Below are positions 6,852 to 15,453 of a stretch of DNA of 17,767 nt, in pieces; within the stretch, counting starts at the first letter, position 1; every line of letters begins with the position of its first letter. Made by a program: the position numbers and the translations under genes. Under the pieces are notes generated by a model. That model made no database searches, had not been told where the DNA came from, and saw only the letters and a program-made list of their open reading frames with translations. Source of the DNA: DASPLH01 sp035627675 (GTDB lineage Bacteria; Acidobacteriota; Terriglobia; Terriglobales; Acidobacteriaceae); NCBI GenBank assembly GCA_035627675.1, contig DASPLH010000071.1, positions 1 through 17,767 of the forward strand. Reading direction: 5' to 3'.

Positions 6852-8092
6852 GATGCCCACCTCGGCGCGGCAGCGCGGAAGATTGCCGATCGTGAAGGTA
6901 TCCAGGACGGCAGTCGGCGAAAGCGCGACAGCGGCTCGAGGACGCGCTTGCGCTTCTGCAAATCGAACGAGCGTAGATACTGGCGGATGATCTGGGGCAT
7001 GGTCTGGCGCAGGGCTGCGGCGAAATTCTGCTCGCCCATTTCCCGCTGCAACTCCGGGTCATGCAGCAGGTCGACTACGGTTTCGGCGAGGCTGTGTGCG
7101 TCTCCGGTCTTGTAGTACTCGATGGCGAGGCGCTCGTCGTCGCCCATCTCGCGGAAGTCCGGGATGTCGGCGCAGACGATCGGGACGCCATACTCGCAGG
7201 CGAGATGCGCCACACCGCTGGAGCCGGTGGCGGACGAATACGGCATCACCATGACACTGGCGGTGCTGAACAACTCGGAAATCTGCTCCTCGGCAACGTA
7301 GCCTGTGAACCGTATGTACGGGCTGTTCTGGTGCCTGCGCGCAACACTCTCGACATAGCCGGGGGTCAGCGGGTGATCTCCTCCGGCGATAACGAGGCGA
7401 GCCTGCGGAACGCGTTCGCGGATCTCCGCGAACGATTCGATCAGGAGTTCCAGCCTCTTGTAAGTGCCCCACTTTCCGAAGGCGAGAATGCGGTGTTCGG
7501 GATTGCCACGCTTGTCAAAGGCCGGCGGCTCAGGACGGGCGGACAGGATACCGTGCGCGCGCCAGTGTATGTTCTCGCCCCGGTACTTCTCGATGAGAGT
7601 ACGGCGGTAGGCGGGCAGCAGCACACTGATCGAATTGGCCATCAGCAACATGCGGGTCGCAACGTAGCCGGCCATGCGGTAAATCCGGGGAAACCGAACA
7701 CCGGCGTGGCCGAGATCGACGTTGTCCATCAGGTGATGGAGAGTGATATGTGTGTACGTGCCGGACATTCGCGTTAGCGCCGGGATGGTGAGACCCGAAA
7801 ACGCCGCGAAAGGATTGTTTCCAAACGTCGAAAAAAGAAGGTTGAACCAGACGACGTCGGGGTTGCACTCGCGAATAGCCTTCAACAGCTTGACCGGATT
7901 GGACATGCTGTCGAACGACCAGCAGCGAACGACGTCGAAGTCTTCGAGCTCCGCCGCGGGCGTTTCCAGCTGATCCGCCAGGATCGTGACGCTGAGGAGC
8001 GGATCGCCCTGGAGTTCCCGAGCGATGTGGTACCCGTATTCATTGAGTCCCCGCTTTGAGGGCGGAAACGCAGTGACCAGACAAATCTTCAT
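6842..8092 (-). CDS. GT4-family glycosyltransferase (GT-B fold)
   Basis: This 416-aa cytoplasmic or membrane-associated glycosyltransferase has the GT-B layout. The acceptor-side domain starts MKICLVTAFPPSKRGLNEYG, typical of GT4 enzymes that begin with a beta strand and a Gly-rich loop. The donor-side domain contains ILAFGKWGTYKRLELLIESF, then RLVIAGGDHP, RFTGYV, and PYSSATGSSGVAHLACEYG. In the last motif the Glu of ACEYG is at the position of the second Glu of the GT4 E-x7-E motif; the first Glu is replaced by Ala-Thr in a TGSSG variant. The start used is the ATG at 8092. A GTG at 8110 overlapping the upstream TAG is possible, but the family-typical N-terminus begins at the ATG. It probably transfers a sugar to the lipid-linked glycan of this locus; donor and acceptor cannot be assigned. 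Confidence 0.88.
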   Translation of the reverse strand: MKICLVTAFPPSKRGLNEYGYHIARELQGDPLLSVTILADQLETPAAELEDFDVVRCWSFDSMSNPVKLLKAIRECNPDVVWFNLLFSTFGNNPFAAFSGLTIPALTRMSGTYTHITLHHLMDNVDLGHAGVRFPRIYRMAGYVATRMLLMANSISVLLPAYRRTLIEKYRGENIHWRAHGILSARPEPPAFDKRGNPEHRILAFGKWGTYKRLELLIESFAEIRERVPQARLVIAGGDHPLTPGYVESVARRHQNSPYIRFTGYVAEEQISELFSTASVMVMPYSSATGSSGVAHLACEYGVPIVCADIPDFREMGDDERLAIEYYKTGDAHSLAETVVDLLHDPELQREMGEQNFAAALRQTMPQIIRQYLRSFDLQKRKRVLEPLSRFRRLPSWIPSRSAIFRAAAPRWASWM

Positions 8093-8109
8093 GGGGCCCC
8101 AGGCTGACA

Positions 8110-11100
8110 CTAAAACAACGACAAGCGGATGATGGGACGCACAAGCGCTTTGTCGCGGCCAGTGAAGTTGTAATAGTTCGCGTTTTCGATCCCGAAAGAG
8201 AGCCGAATTGGGTACTCGACGGGAACCTGCTCTACTCCGTCGGACACCATGCGACGGAGCGGTCTGACGTAATGGATGAGGAAACTGCTCTGCACGTTGT
8301 CATAGTCGTGGAAGCCCTGCCCTCTGCTGAGAGCAAAGCTGCCGTTGAAACTCCAGCGATTGTTCAGCCTGTATTCGAGTTCCGCTGCCGGACGCGCGGC
8401 CTGGGCGATCCAGTACTCGCGGCCCTGCACTCTCCAGGAACGGATGTACTCGCCGAGCACTGCGGCCGTGAGCTTCTCGCCAAATTTGCGCTGCACTCCG
8501 ATCGATGCTGTGGTGGAATAAAACTCGCGCACAAGCGGGTCAAACCGCAGATTCCGAACGCTGTATCCCGTCAGCAGCCGCGTGCGCGACCACGGACGGC
8601 CGACGACGAACTCGACGCGCGCGCCTAGCTCCCTGGAACTAAGGTCGCGCTGCGTGAACCCGCCGGACTCGTGGAACGCTTCTCCCCGAACGACGAGCCA
8701 GTTGAACAACGAATTCGATGTCAGGTAAACGAACTGACGGAGCAGGTTCTGGTTGATCTCGAAGGGCGACTCCTTATCGCGCCGCCACGTGAACTGAAGT
8801 CCGGTGTTGAACTGGAACTGGCTGCGTCCGAGGCGCAGCACCGGATTCAGCGCGCCGTTGAACGAGTAGTCGTAGGTGTTGCGGTCAACGATGACGGACT
8901 CGCTCGGCAAAGAGATTCGCCCGCGTGCGTTGCGCATCTGGAAGTAGCCGCTGACCGTGGGCCAACCGCCGGGATGGACGCGGTACGTGTTGGTCCAGCG
9001 CGTCTCCAGCGACGAGCGCGGCGTGGGCAGGTCTGCGCCGGCGGCTCCGAACAACTGGCGATCGAGGTTGTAGATGGTGGCGTCTTCGAAGATGCCGCTC
9101 ATTGCAAAATCGGTGTTGACGCCCACCCGGGGGTGCACGCGCACGCCTTCTTCGCCGGCAACTTCCTGCATGCCGCGCTCGGCGACGTCGTCCTGCCCGC
9201 CCATCGCACTGGCGCGCGCGAAGGCCGTCATCGCGCGGAAGGTCTGGCGGCGCTGGCGGTAGATGTTGGCCATGGCGAGCGTGTAGTCGTAGTTGTCCTG
9301 GTACGTCTCGGGACTGCCAAGCGCCGCGAGTTGGGCCTCGGCGTTGTTGGGATCGCCCTGCGCGATGTAGGTGTTGGCCATGCCGATGGCAACGACTTCA
9401 TCGGCCGCACCCGCGGCCTGGGCGCGTTCGAAGTAACGAGACGCGAGGTCGAAATCGTTCTGCGCGAGGAACAGGTTGGCGGCTTCGACGAAATCGTCGG
9501 CCGTCACGGGCGCGGACTCTCCCACGCGGGCTTCGGCAAAGGCCAGCGCCACCTGCTGGCGCGCGTCTTCGAAACGGCGCTCGCGGGTGAACAGGCGCGC
9601 GAACGCGAGGCGGGCCTGAACGCGATTCGCATCCGGGGCTTCGATGGCGCGAGCAAAGCGATCCATCGCCGCGTCGCGATCTCCGAGAGAGAGCAGCGCC
9701 TCGCCGGTGTTCAACAGGATGCCGGCGGAGTTCGACGTGGAGCGTTCGGCGGCCTCGATGTATTGATAGGTGCGCGCGCGGTCCCCGAGCTTCGCGTGGG
9801 CGTGCGCCATCTGCGCATAGATCAGGGGATCGTCGGGCGAGAGCGATAGCGCGTCGTTCAGCGAGCCCAGGGCCTCGTTGTACCGGCGCTGGTGATACTG
9901 CGTGTCGGCCAGCGCGAGATGCAGACGAAGATCGTCAGGCGCGTACTTGAGGGCGGCACGGTAGGAGCGCTCGGCGCGATCCAGCAGACGCATCTGCCGA
10001 AACGCTGTCGCGCGCACCAGGTGGGTCGCGCCACTTTCGCCGAGAAGCTTTTCCGCAGCGTCCACGTCGTCGAGCGCGGCCTTGCCATGCCGCAACTGGA
10101 GATTGCTGAACGCGAGTCCAAGCCGCGCCACCCCGTTGTTGGGCGAGAGTTCCAGAGCGCGGTTGAAGTCCTGCATCGCCTCCTCCGCGTTCTGCATATC
10201 GTTGAGAACGTAGCCGCGGTTTACGTAGGCCTCGACCATCCCGGGATCGCGGTCGAGCACGGCGCTGTACTCCTCGACGGCCTGGGCCAGCAGCTGGTTC
10301 TGCTTGTGCACGTGTCCGCTGAGCAGCGGGAAGTTCGGCTCCTTCGGAAGCTGCACGCTGTACCTGGAAGTCAAGGCGAGCACGTCGTCGAAGCGTCCGA
10401 GGTTGTAGAGCGCGTACGCGAGATAGACCGACGCGTTGCGGTCGTTGGGCAGTTGCTCAAGCACCTGGTAGCCGAGGCGCGCGGACTCGAGATACTTGCC
10501 CTGGTGGAAGAGCACACGCTCGCGCTCGCGCATCACGCGCGGGTCGTCGAGCATCTTGCCTTCGGCACGCGCGACCCACGAGGCCGCCAGCGGAATCTGT
10601 TGCGCTTCGATGGCGGCATTGGCCGCGTTGGCGACTACGACGGGGTTCGTGGGCGCAAGCTTGTGGGCGCGCTGGTAGCTCTGATCCGCACGCGGGAAAT
10701 CTCCGATTGATGTATATAGATCGCCGAGTGCGAGGTACGCAACGTAGTCGTCGGGATATGCCGCCGCGAGCTTGCGGAACCAGGTCTCCGCGGATTTGTT
10801 GTCGCCGGCGTCGCGATGAAGGTAGCCCATCGCTTCCAGGCCGTAACGGTTGTTGGGTTCCTTACGGAGCACGGCCAGATACGCGAGGCGAGCTTCGTCC
10901 TTGCGCTTGGCACGCCATAGCAGGTTTGCGTACTGAAGCGCGATGTTCATGTTGCCCGGGTCGAGCTTCAGCGCTTCCTTGAGATCACGGTCGGCGCCGG
11001 CGATGTCGTTGGCGCTCATGCGAATCGAGGCGCGCACGCGGAGAAACTCGGCGCGAGCGGGTCCCTCGATCTGGAGCTTATTGACTTCCTGCTCGGCGAG

Positions 11101-12306
11101 AGCAATCTGCTGCCGCGCCCCGGCGTCGTCGCCCATCTCGCGATGGATGTCGGCGAGGTTGAGGCGCAACTGGATGGGGAACAACTGCCCTTCGGGCACG
11201 CCTTCCCGCGGCAGGTTCGCGATCGCGTTCCGATATTCGCGGACGGCGTCGGCGTTACGGTTTTCAGCCTTGGCGAGCTGTCCACGAAGGGCGAAGAGGC
11301 GGTAGTGATTCGCGTCGAGGGACTCTGCGCGCGCAAGGAATGCGCGAGCCTTGTCCATGGCCGCGACGCGGATCTGCGCCTGCGCCGCGCTCAACTGGAG
11401 CCCAATCTCCTGCGGAGACATGCCGGCCGCTTTGCTGTAGGTGTCCGCGGATTCCTGCTTGTTGCCGTTCAGCTCGTAGCTGTAACCGAGATCGGCGAGC
11501 ACGTCGGCGTTCTGCGGCGCGCCCTTCAAAGTCGCAATCGCTGACTTGTAGTCGTGCTGCTCGCGGTAGAAGTTGGCGACGGCGCGGAACACGGTTGGGT
11601 TCTTCGGGTCGCGACGCTTCGCGCTTTCCAGCATCTGCCTGGCTTTCGCCGGTTGCTTCAACTTCATGTAAGCGATGGCCAGCATCACTTCGGCGTGGGC
11701 CGAGGGACGGATGGCTTCTGCGCGCGAAAGCAGATCGACGCCCTGCTGAAGATCTCCGGTCTGGATGAAGAGTTCGCCGGCCATGAGCAGGTCGTTCTGG
11801 CGCCTGGGGTTCTGCGCGATGACGCGCATGAGGAGGCGTTTCGCGTCGGCGACGCGTCCCATGCGCGCATAGGTCTGCGCCATGCCGGAGAGTCCGTCGA
11901 TGCTGTTGCGGTCCATGCTGAGTCCGCGCTGGTAGGCGTTGATGGACTGCTGGTAACGCCCGCCGAGCCGCGAGGCATAGCCGAGAAGGAACCACAGCCT
12001 GGCATTGCTGGGCGCGGCCTTGACGGCGCGCTCTGCATACATGGTTGCGGCGGCGCCGTTGCCCTTGCGCAGCGCGTCTTCTGCGGCGCGCGCGTTGCGG
12101 CCAACCTCGATGCTGCTGCCCCAACCGAAACCGGAGCTGCTCTCGCCCGAGGCAGACGGAGAAGTCCTGACGGCGCCGGGCCTCCGGCCGGAGTCGGGTG
12201 CGGGCTTCGCATCCTGGCCGCCGATTTCAAACGTCTGCGCGGCCGCCGGAAGCGCAAACAGCACAACAAGGGAACAGAACGGAATCAGGTGGGAGAATTT
12301 TTTCAC
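8110..12306 (-). CDS. Large TPR-scaffold outer-membrane beta-barrel protein (BcsC/PgaA-like polysaccharide exporter)
   Basis: The 1398-residue product starts with a signal peptide (MKKF..., hydrophobic core, cleavage likely after PAAA at about residue 23). A short Ser/Gly/Pro-rich linker is followed by a very long tetratricopeptide superhelix, roughly residues 70-1050, with on the order of two dozen or more 34-residue units (G-Y, A-R and P-N/D-x positions repeat regularly). The last 340 residues have alternating aromatic/polar strands (YFQMRNARGRISL, FQFNTGLQFTWRRD, and others) and end in Ile-Arg-Leu-Ser-Leu-Phe. A terminal Phe is the typical signal for barrel insertion by BamA. This is the architecture of BcsC, PgaA and similar exporters of polymeric sugars. 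It is longer than BcsC (about 1160 residues). It starts with GTG at 12306 after a weak GAG. It is the first gene of the minus-strand block and its stop directly abuts the glycosyltransferase start region. Confidence 0.88.
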   Translation of the reverse strand: MKKFSHLIPFCSLVVLFALPAAAQTFEIGGQDAKPAPDSGRRPGAVRTSPSASGESSSGFGWGSSIEVGRNARAAEDALRKGNGAAATMYAERAVKAAPSNARLWFLLGYASRLGGRYQQSINAYQRGLSMDRNSIDGLSGMAQTYARMGRVADAKRLLMRVIAQNPRRQNDLLMAGELFIQTGDLQQGVDLLSRAEAIRPSAHAEVMLAIAYMKLKQPAKARQMLESAKRRDPKNPTVFRAVANFYREQHDYKSAIATLKGAPQNADVLADLGYSYELNGNKQESADTYSKAAGMSPQEIGLQLSAAQAQIRVAAMDKARAFLARAESLDANHYRLFALRGQLAKAENRNADAVREYRNAIANLPREGVPEGQLFPIQLRLNLADIHREMGDDAGARQQIALAEQEVNKLQIEGPARAEFLRVRASIRMSANDIAGADRDLKEALKLDPGNMNIALQYANLLWRAKRKDEARLAYLAVLRKEPNNRYGLEAMGYLHRDAGDNKSAETWFRKLAAAYPDDYVAYLALGDLYTSIGDFPRADQSYQRAHKLAPTNPVVVANAANAAIEAQQIPLAASWVARAEGKMLDDPRVMRERERVLFHQGKYLESARLGYQVLEQLPNDRNASVYLAYALYNLGRFDDVLALTSRYSVQLPKEPNFPLLSGHVHKQNQLLAQAVEEYSAVLDRDPGMVEAYVNRGYVLNDMQNAEEAMQDFNRALELSPNNGVARLGLAFSNLQLRHGKAALDDVDAAEKLLGESGATHLVRATAFRQMRLLDRAERSYRAALKYAPDDLRLHLALADTQYHQRRYNEALGSLNDALSLSPDDPLIYAQMAHAHAKLGDRARTYQYIEAAERSTSNSAGILLNTGEALLSLGDRDAAMDRFARAIEAPDANRVQARLAFARLFTRERRFEDARQQVALAFAEARVGESAPVTADDFVEAANLFLAQNDFDLASRYFERAQAAGAADEVVAIGMANTYIAQGDPNNAEAQLAALGSPETYQDNYDYTLAMANIYRQRRQTFRAMTAFARASAMGGQDDVAERGMQEVAGEEGVRVHPRVGVNTDFAMSGIFEDATIYNLDRQLFGAAGADLPTPRSSLETRWTNTYRVHPGGWPTVSGYFQMRNARGRISLPSESVIVDRNTYDYSFNGALNPVLRLGRSQFQFNTGLQFTWRRDKESPFEINQNLLRQFVYLTSNSLFNWLVVRGEAFHESGGFTQRDLSSRELGARVEFVVGRPWSRTRLLTGYSVRNLRFDPLVREFYSTTASIGVQRKFGEKLTAAVLGEYIRSWRVQGREYWIAQAARPAAELEYRLNNRWSFNGSFALSRGQGFHDYDNVQSSFLIHYVRPLRRMVSDGVEQVPVEYPIRLSFGIENANYYNFTGRDKALVRPIIRLSLF

Positions 12307-12595
12307 GGGACACTCAGAACTTCGGGCTGCGGACCAGACACCGCTCGCAAGCCGTATTCCAACTGCTTCGGATGCTGGAACCTGCGGAATCTGCTGTCCG
12401 GGAATTCTGTTCTAGGGCGGAATTCTTCCAGGAGGAATCAAAAGTCCATAACGCAGGCCGGCAGGTTCTCACCTCTTGCGTAGTACGTTTCCCTTACCTA
12501 CGTAGAAACTGCACAAACCAGCTCCGGCGAGAAAACTCGCCAGCAGCTCTGGGAATCCAACTTGCACCTGAAGCACTTGCAGCGGAGGGTTCCCC
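12307..12595. promoter_or_regulatory. Divergent intergenic region with small inverted and direct repeats
   Basis: This 289-base gap lies between two divergent operons, so both promoters should lie here, but I see no convincing -35/-10 or -24/-12 pair on either strand. It contains a perfect hairpin GGCGAG-AAAA-CTCGCC (12526-12541), the 8-bp palindrome CTACGTAG (12498-12505), CGTA-G-TACG (12479-12487) and flanking GTTTC/GAAAC arms (12487-12491 and 12505-12509). GGAATTCT also occurs twice, 18 bp apart (12401 and 12419). These are candidate operator or 5'-leader structures. Confidence 0.45.
12584..12589 (+). promoter_or_regulatory. Shine-Dalgarno GGAGGG supporting a TTG start
   Basis: GGAGGG lies six bases before TTG at 12596. 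No in-frame ATG occurs until about codon 30, which lies inside the first membrane segment, so this site decides the start of the downstream membrane protein. Confidence 0.75.
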
Positions 12596-14344
12596 TTGAT
12601 AGCGAAGTCTCAACCTACGTCCAGCCGCGCAATTCCGCTCACAGCTATCGTCCTGCTTGCCCTTGCGGTACACGGACCGTTGATGCTGATGCAGCTGCCG
12701 GCGAACTCGTATGACGCCACGACGCACATCTTCTTTGCGTCGCACTACGCACATCATTGGTTCTCGCCCTGGAACGAGAAGTGGTTCGGCGGATTCTCGC
12801 AGACAACGTACCCGCCGCTGACGCATCAGTGGATCGCGTTGCTGTCGCACATCACGGGGCTGACATACGGCTACATGTTCCTGCAACTGGCCGTACTGTT
12901 GCTGCTGCCGGTGGGGATGTACCGGTACGCGAAGCTCTGGGTGTCAGAACGCGCGGCCAGTTACGCGGCGCTGGGGTCGATCTTTCTCGGCTCGCTGGCA
13001 ATGCTGGTGTACCAGTCGGGACAATTGCCGACCACGATGGCTGCCGCGCTCACGCTGAATGCGCTGCCCTTCTTCTACCGGTGGTCGCGTGACGGTCGAG
13101 TCACATCGCTGCTGAAGGGCCTTGCGCTATCGCTTGCGGGAGCCGCGGCACACCACGTGACGTTCTTCTTTGGCGCGGTGCTGTTTGCGCTGCCGGTGCT
13201 GTGGCTGGTGGTGCTGGACCGGCGCGAGAGCGAAAACCGTCCGTCAATGGGTGGCGTGATCTCGCGCGCGGCAATCTTCGGCGCGGTCACAGTTGGCGGC
13301 GCGGTGCTGGTGCTGCTGCCATACTTCATCGCGCTGCGGCAGAACCCGATCACGCAGATGCCGATCCCGCACGGCTCGCGCGACAACTACATTCTGAATA
13401 CGCTGAGCGGCATCAACTTCTGGCTGATCCCGATGGGCGCGCTGATCCTCGCCATTCCCTACATTCTCATCAAGGGATCGGCGGAGCGGCGCCTGCGTCC
13501 GCTCCTGGTCGGCTGGTACATCACGACGCTGCTCGGACTGGGCGGCACGACTCCGGTGGGCAAGATCCTGCTGGGACGCGCTTACGAAGTGCTGACGTTC
13601 GAACGCTTCACGTTCTGGGCGACGCTGATGGCGATGCCGTTCGTGGGCCTGCTGGCGGTGTGGATGATCGACCGCTGGGAGCGCAAAGGGGTGGTCGCGC
13701 TGTCGGTCGCGGCCGTCTATAGCTGCTCCATGGCGGTCGCATGGATGGTGCTGAACCCGATCAACAGCGGAACGTACAAGGTGGACCAGGTGATTGCGTT
13801 CCTCAACAAGGAGGAACACGCCAAGTTCCGCTACATCACCCTGGGCTTCGGCAACCAGTTTGCCAAGGTTTCGACGTACGCGGAGGCCGGCAGCGTGGAC
13901 GGCGACTACAACTCCGCGCGCCTGTTGCCGGAGATGACGCAGTACGGCGCCGGCCAGCTCTACAACTCGAAGTACTACGGCGCGGCCGGCATGGAGTCGC
14001 TGAGGGCCGTGCTGAAACATGCGGATCAGTACGGGCTGCGCTATGTCTTCGTGCGCGACCGCTACTACGAACCGCTGCTGGCCTTCGCCGGCTGGCGACA
14101 GGCCGAGAGCTACGACAACGGCAACGTCACGCTGTGGACGAAAGATGACGTGCCTCCGGCGAAGCGGCTCGATTTCGGGGCGCTGATGCCTCCGCCGTGG
14201 CAGGGCCTGATGTGGGGAACGTTGCCGATCGGCACCAGCATCCTGGCAATCTTCGCCGTGCTGCTGATTCCCGAACGCCGTCGTATGGGTGAGACGGTTG
14301 AATTCCCGGCGCCTGCGGGCGACGTCGCAGTGGGGGCGAAATAA
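12596..14344 (+). CDS. Polytopic GT-C-like membrane protein (PTPS-related type)
   Basis: The 582-aa protein begins with TTG behind a strong GGAGGG. A first membrane segment (about 15-34) is followed by a periplasmic loop with D40 in NSYDATTH and the conserved-looking WNEKWFGGFSQTTYPPLTHQW stretch (key residues W59, E61, W63, G65-G66, Y72-P73-P74). Around ten more hydrophobic segments follow to about residue 390. A soluble domain lies at about 390-545 and a last membrane helix near the C-terminus. An acidic residue in the first loop is typical of GT-C glycosyltransferases that use polyprenyl-phosphate sugars. The protein resembles membrane proteins annotated as PTPS-related (6-pyruvoyl-tetrahydropterin-synthase-related) domain proteins. 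Its likely role is periplasmic sugar transfer onto a lipid or glycan; the substrate is unknown. It is first in a four-gene operon and its TAA shares a base with the next ATG. Confidence 0.7.
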   Translation: MIAKSQPTSSRAIPLTAIVLLALAVHGPLMLMQLPANSYDATTHIFFASHYAHHWFSPWNEKWFGGFSQTTYPPLTHQWIALLSHITGLTYGYMFLQLAVLLLLPVGMYRYAKLWVSERAASYAALGSIFLGSLAMLVYQSGQLPTTMAAALTLNALPFFYRWSRDGRVTSLLKGLALSLAGAAAHHVTFFFGAVLFALPVLWLVVLDRRESENRPSMGGVISRAAIFGAVTVGGAVLVLLPYFIALRQNPITQMPIPHGSRDNYILNTLSGINFWLIPMGALILAIPYILIKGSAERRLRPLLVGWYITTLLGLGGTTPVGKILLGRAYEVLTFERFTFWATLMAMPFVGLLAVWMIDRWERKGVVALSVAAVYSCSMAVAWMVLNPINSGTYKVDQVIAFLNKEEHAKFRYITLGFGNQFAKVSTYAEAGSVDGDYNSARLLPEMTQYGAGQLYNSKYYGAAGMESLRAVLKHADQYGLRYVFVRDRYYEPLLAFAGWRQAESYDNGNVTLWTKDDVPPAKRLDFGALMPPPWQGLMWGTLPIGTSILAIFAVLLIPERRRMGETVEFPAPAGDVAVGAK

Positions 14345-15444
14345 TGAAACGCATACTGCCAATCGTCCTTGTCGTGCTGGCGGCTGTGTTCATCGCCGCC
14401 GCCACGGTGCGCACCAGCGGACTGGGTCCGGCAAAAACGCCGGAGGGCGCGGTGCAAGCGCTGTTCAGCCAGGTGAAGTCTTCGAACTGGGACGGGGCGT
14501 ATTCGTTTGTCGCCACGTCCAGCAATACGCCTCGCGAGGATTTCGTGAGAGACCTGGGCGGCGCGCTCGGAAGCCTGCGCACGCTCTCGACTCTCCAGAA
14601 GATCGAGACGAAGGTGCTGAACGAAAACGATCGCGAAGCACAGGTGCGGGCGAACCTCACGTACTCCAGCGCCGTGGGTGCGCTGTATGACACGCGCGAT
14701 CTCAAGGTCGTGAGGGAAGACGGCGGCAACTGGAGAGTTGTGTGGCCAGTGGAGAAGCAGGCGAAGGTTCCTCCGCAGGTGATTCCCGTGAACTATCTGC
14801 GCTGGGACATCGTGACTCGTGGAGCGGACGACGATTGGGGCGCGCAGAACGTGGACGCGCCGCGCGTGCGCATCATCTCGATGAACGCTGTCGAGAAAGA
14901 CGGCGCGGTGATCGTCATGGGCGAGATCGCGAACGAAGACACGGTTCCGGGTTTTGTCTCGGTGGGCGCGACGCTGGTCGGCAAGGACGACCGCGACCTC
15001 GGTTCGGAAGAGAGCTTCGACAAGATCACGCACACGCTCCTGCCGAAAGAGATTTCGCCGTTCCGCATCGACTTCCCCGGCGTGAAACTCTCGCAGGTGA
15101 AGAGCGTGCGCATGCAGCCGAACTCGATGCTGGTGCCCGCGTCGGCCGACCCGGTGGTGGGAGTGCTTCACCAGACGCTGGACAAGAATTCGTTGGGCAA
15201 GGCCGTGCTGAAGGGCGAACTGGTGAACCAGAGCGGCCAGAACGTCAACATCCCGCACGTGCTGGCGACGTTCTACGACAACTCGGGCAAGGTGATCTGG
15301 GTTTCGGACGGCTACGTCGATAAGGCGCTTCAGCCGCAGACTCCGGTTCCCTTCTCGGTCGCGGTGCGTGAAGACCTCGTGCCGCAGATTCACAGCTACC
15401 GCGTCACGGTGAACTCCTACAGCCGTGACCGCCGCGAACTGTAG
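14344..15444 (+). CDS. Membrane-anchored protein with NTF2-like and FxLYD-like domains
   Basis: The 366-aa protein has an N-terminal hydrophobic anchor or signal (MKRILPIVLVVLAAVFIAAATV, shown by K-R then about 18 apolar residues). Residues about 30-145 (TPEGAVQALFSQVKSSNWDGAYSF ... NWRVVWP) look like an NTF2-like/DUF4878 lipoprotein-type domain. Two beta-rich repeats follow. The first is near 190-265 (VMGEIANEDT ... PFRIDFPGV). The second is near 285-366 (LKGELVNQSGQN ... ATFYDNSGKVI), and its F-Y-D-N-S-G pattern matches FxLYD domains of surface proteins. It is therefore likely periplasmic or cell-surface exposed. The start overlaps the upstream stop by one base (TAATG), implying coupling. 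A role as accessory subunit to the GT-C-like protein is an inference from position only. Confidence 0.72.
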   Translation: MKRILPIVLVVLAAVFIAAATVRTSGLGPAKTPEGAVQALFSQVKSSNWDGAYSFVATSSNTPREDFVRDLGGALGSLRTLSTLQKIETKVLNENDREAQVRANLTYSSAVGALYDTRDLKVVREDGGNWRVVWPVEKQAKVPPQVIPVNYLRWDIVTRGADDDWGAQNVDAPRVRIISMNAVEKDGAVIVMGEIANEDTVPGFVSVGATLVGKDDRDLGSEESFDKITHTLLPKEISPFRIDFPGVKLSQVKSVRMQPNSMLVPASADPVVGVLHQTLDKNSLGKAVLKGELVNQSGQNVNIPHVLATFYDNSGKVIWVSDGYVDKALQPQTPVPFSVAVREDLVPQIHSYRVTVNSYSRDRREL

Positions 15445-15453
15445 AGGCGAGCG

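Noticed and set aside
8093..8110. GTG start at 8110 for the glycosyltransferase
   Set aside because: It would add six residues before the typical MKICLVT beginning and has no Shine-Dalgarno; kept only as an alternative.
8671..9849. Plus-strand open frame of about 392 codons antisense to the TPR exporter
   Set aside because: It has no recognisable domain or ribosome site, and the minus strand has a continuous TPR/barrel protein; it reflects codon bias.
12561..12581. Sigma-54-like site TTGCAC...TTGC upstream of the GT-C gene
   Set aside because: The spacing between the two elements is too long for a -24/-12 promoter, and the -24 GG is missing.
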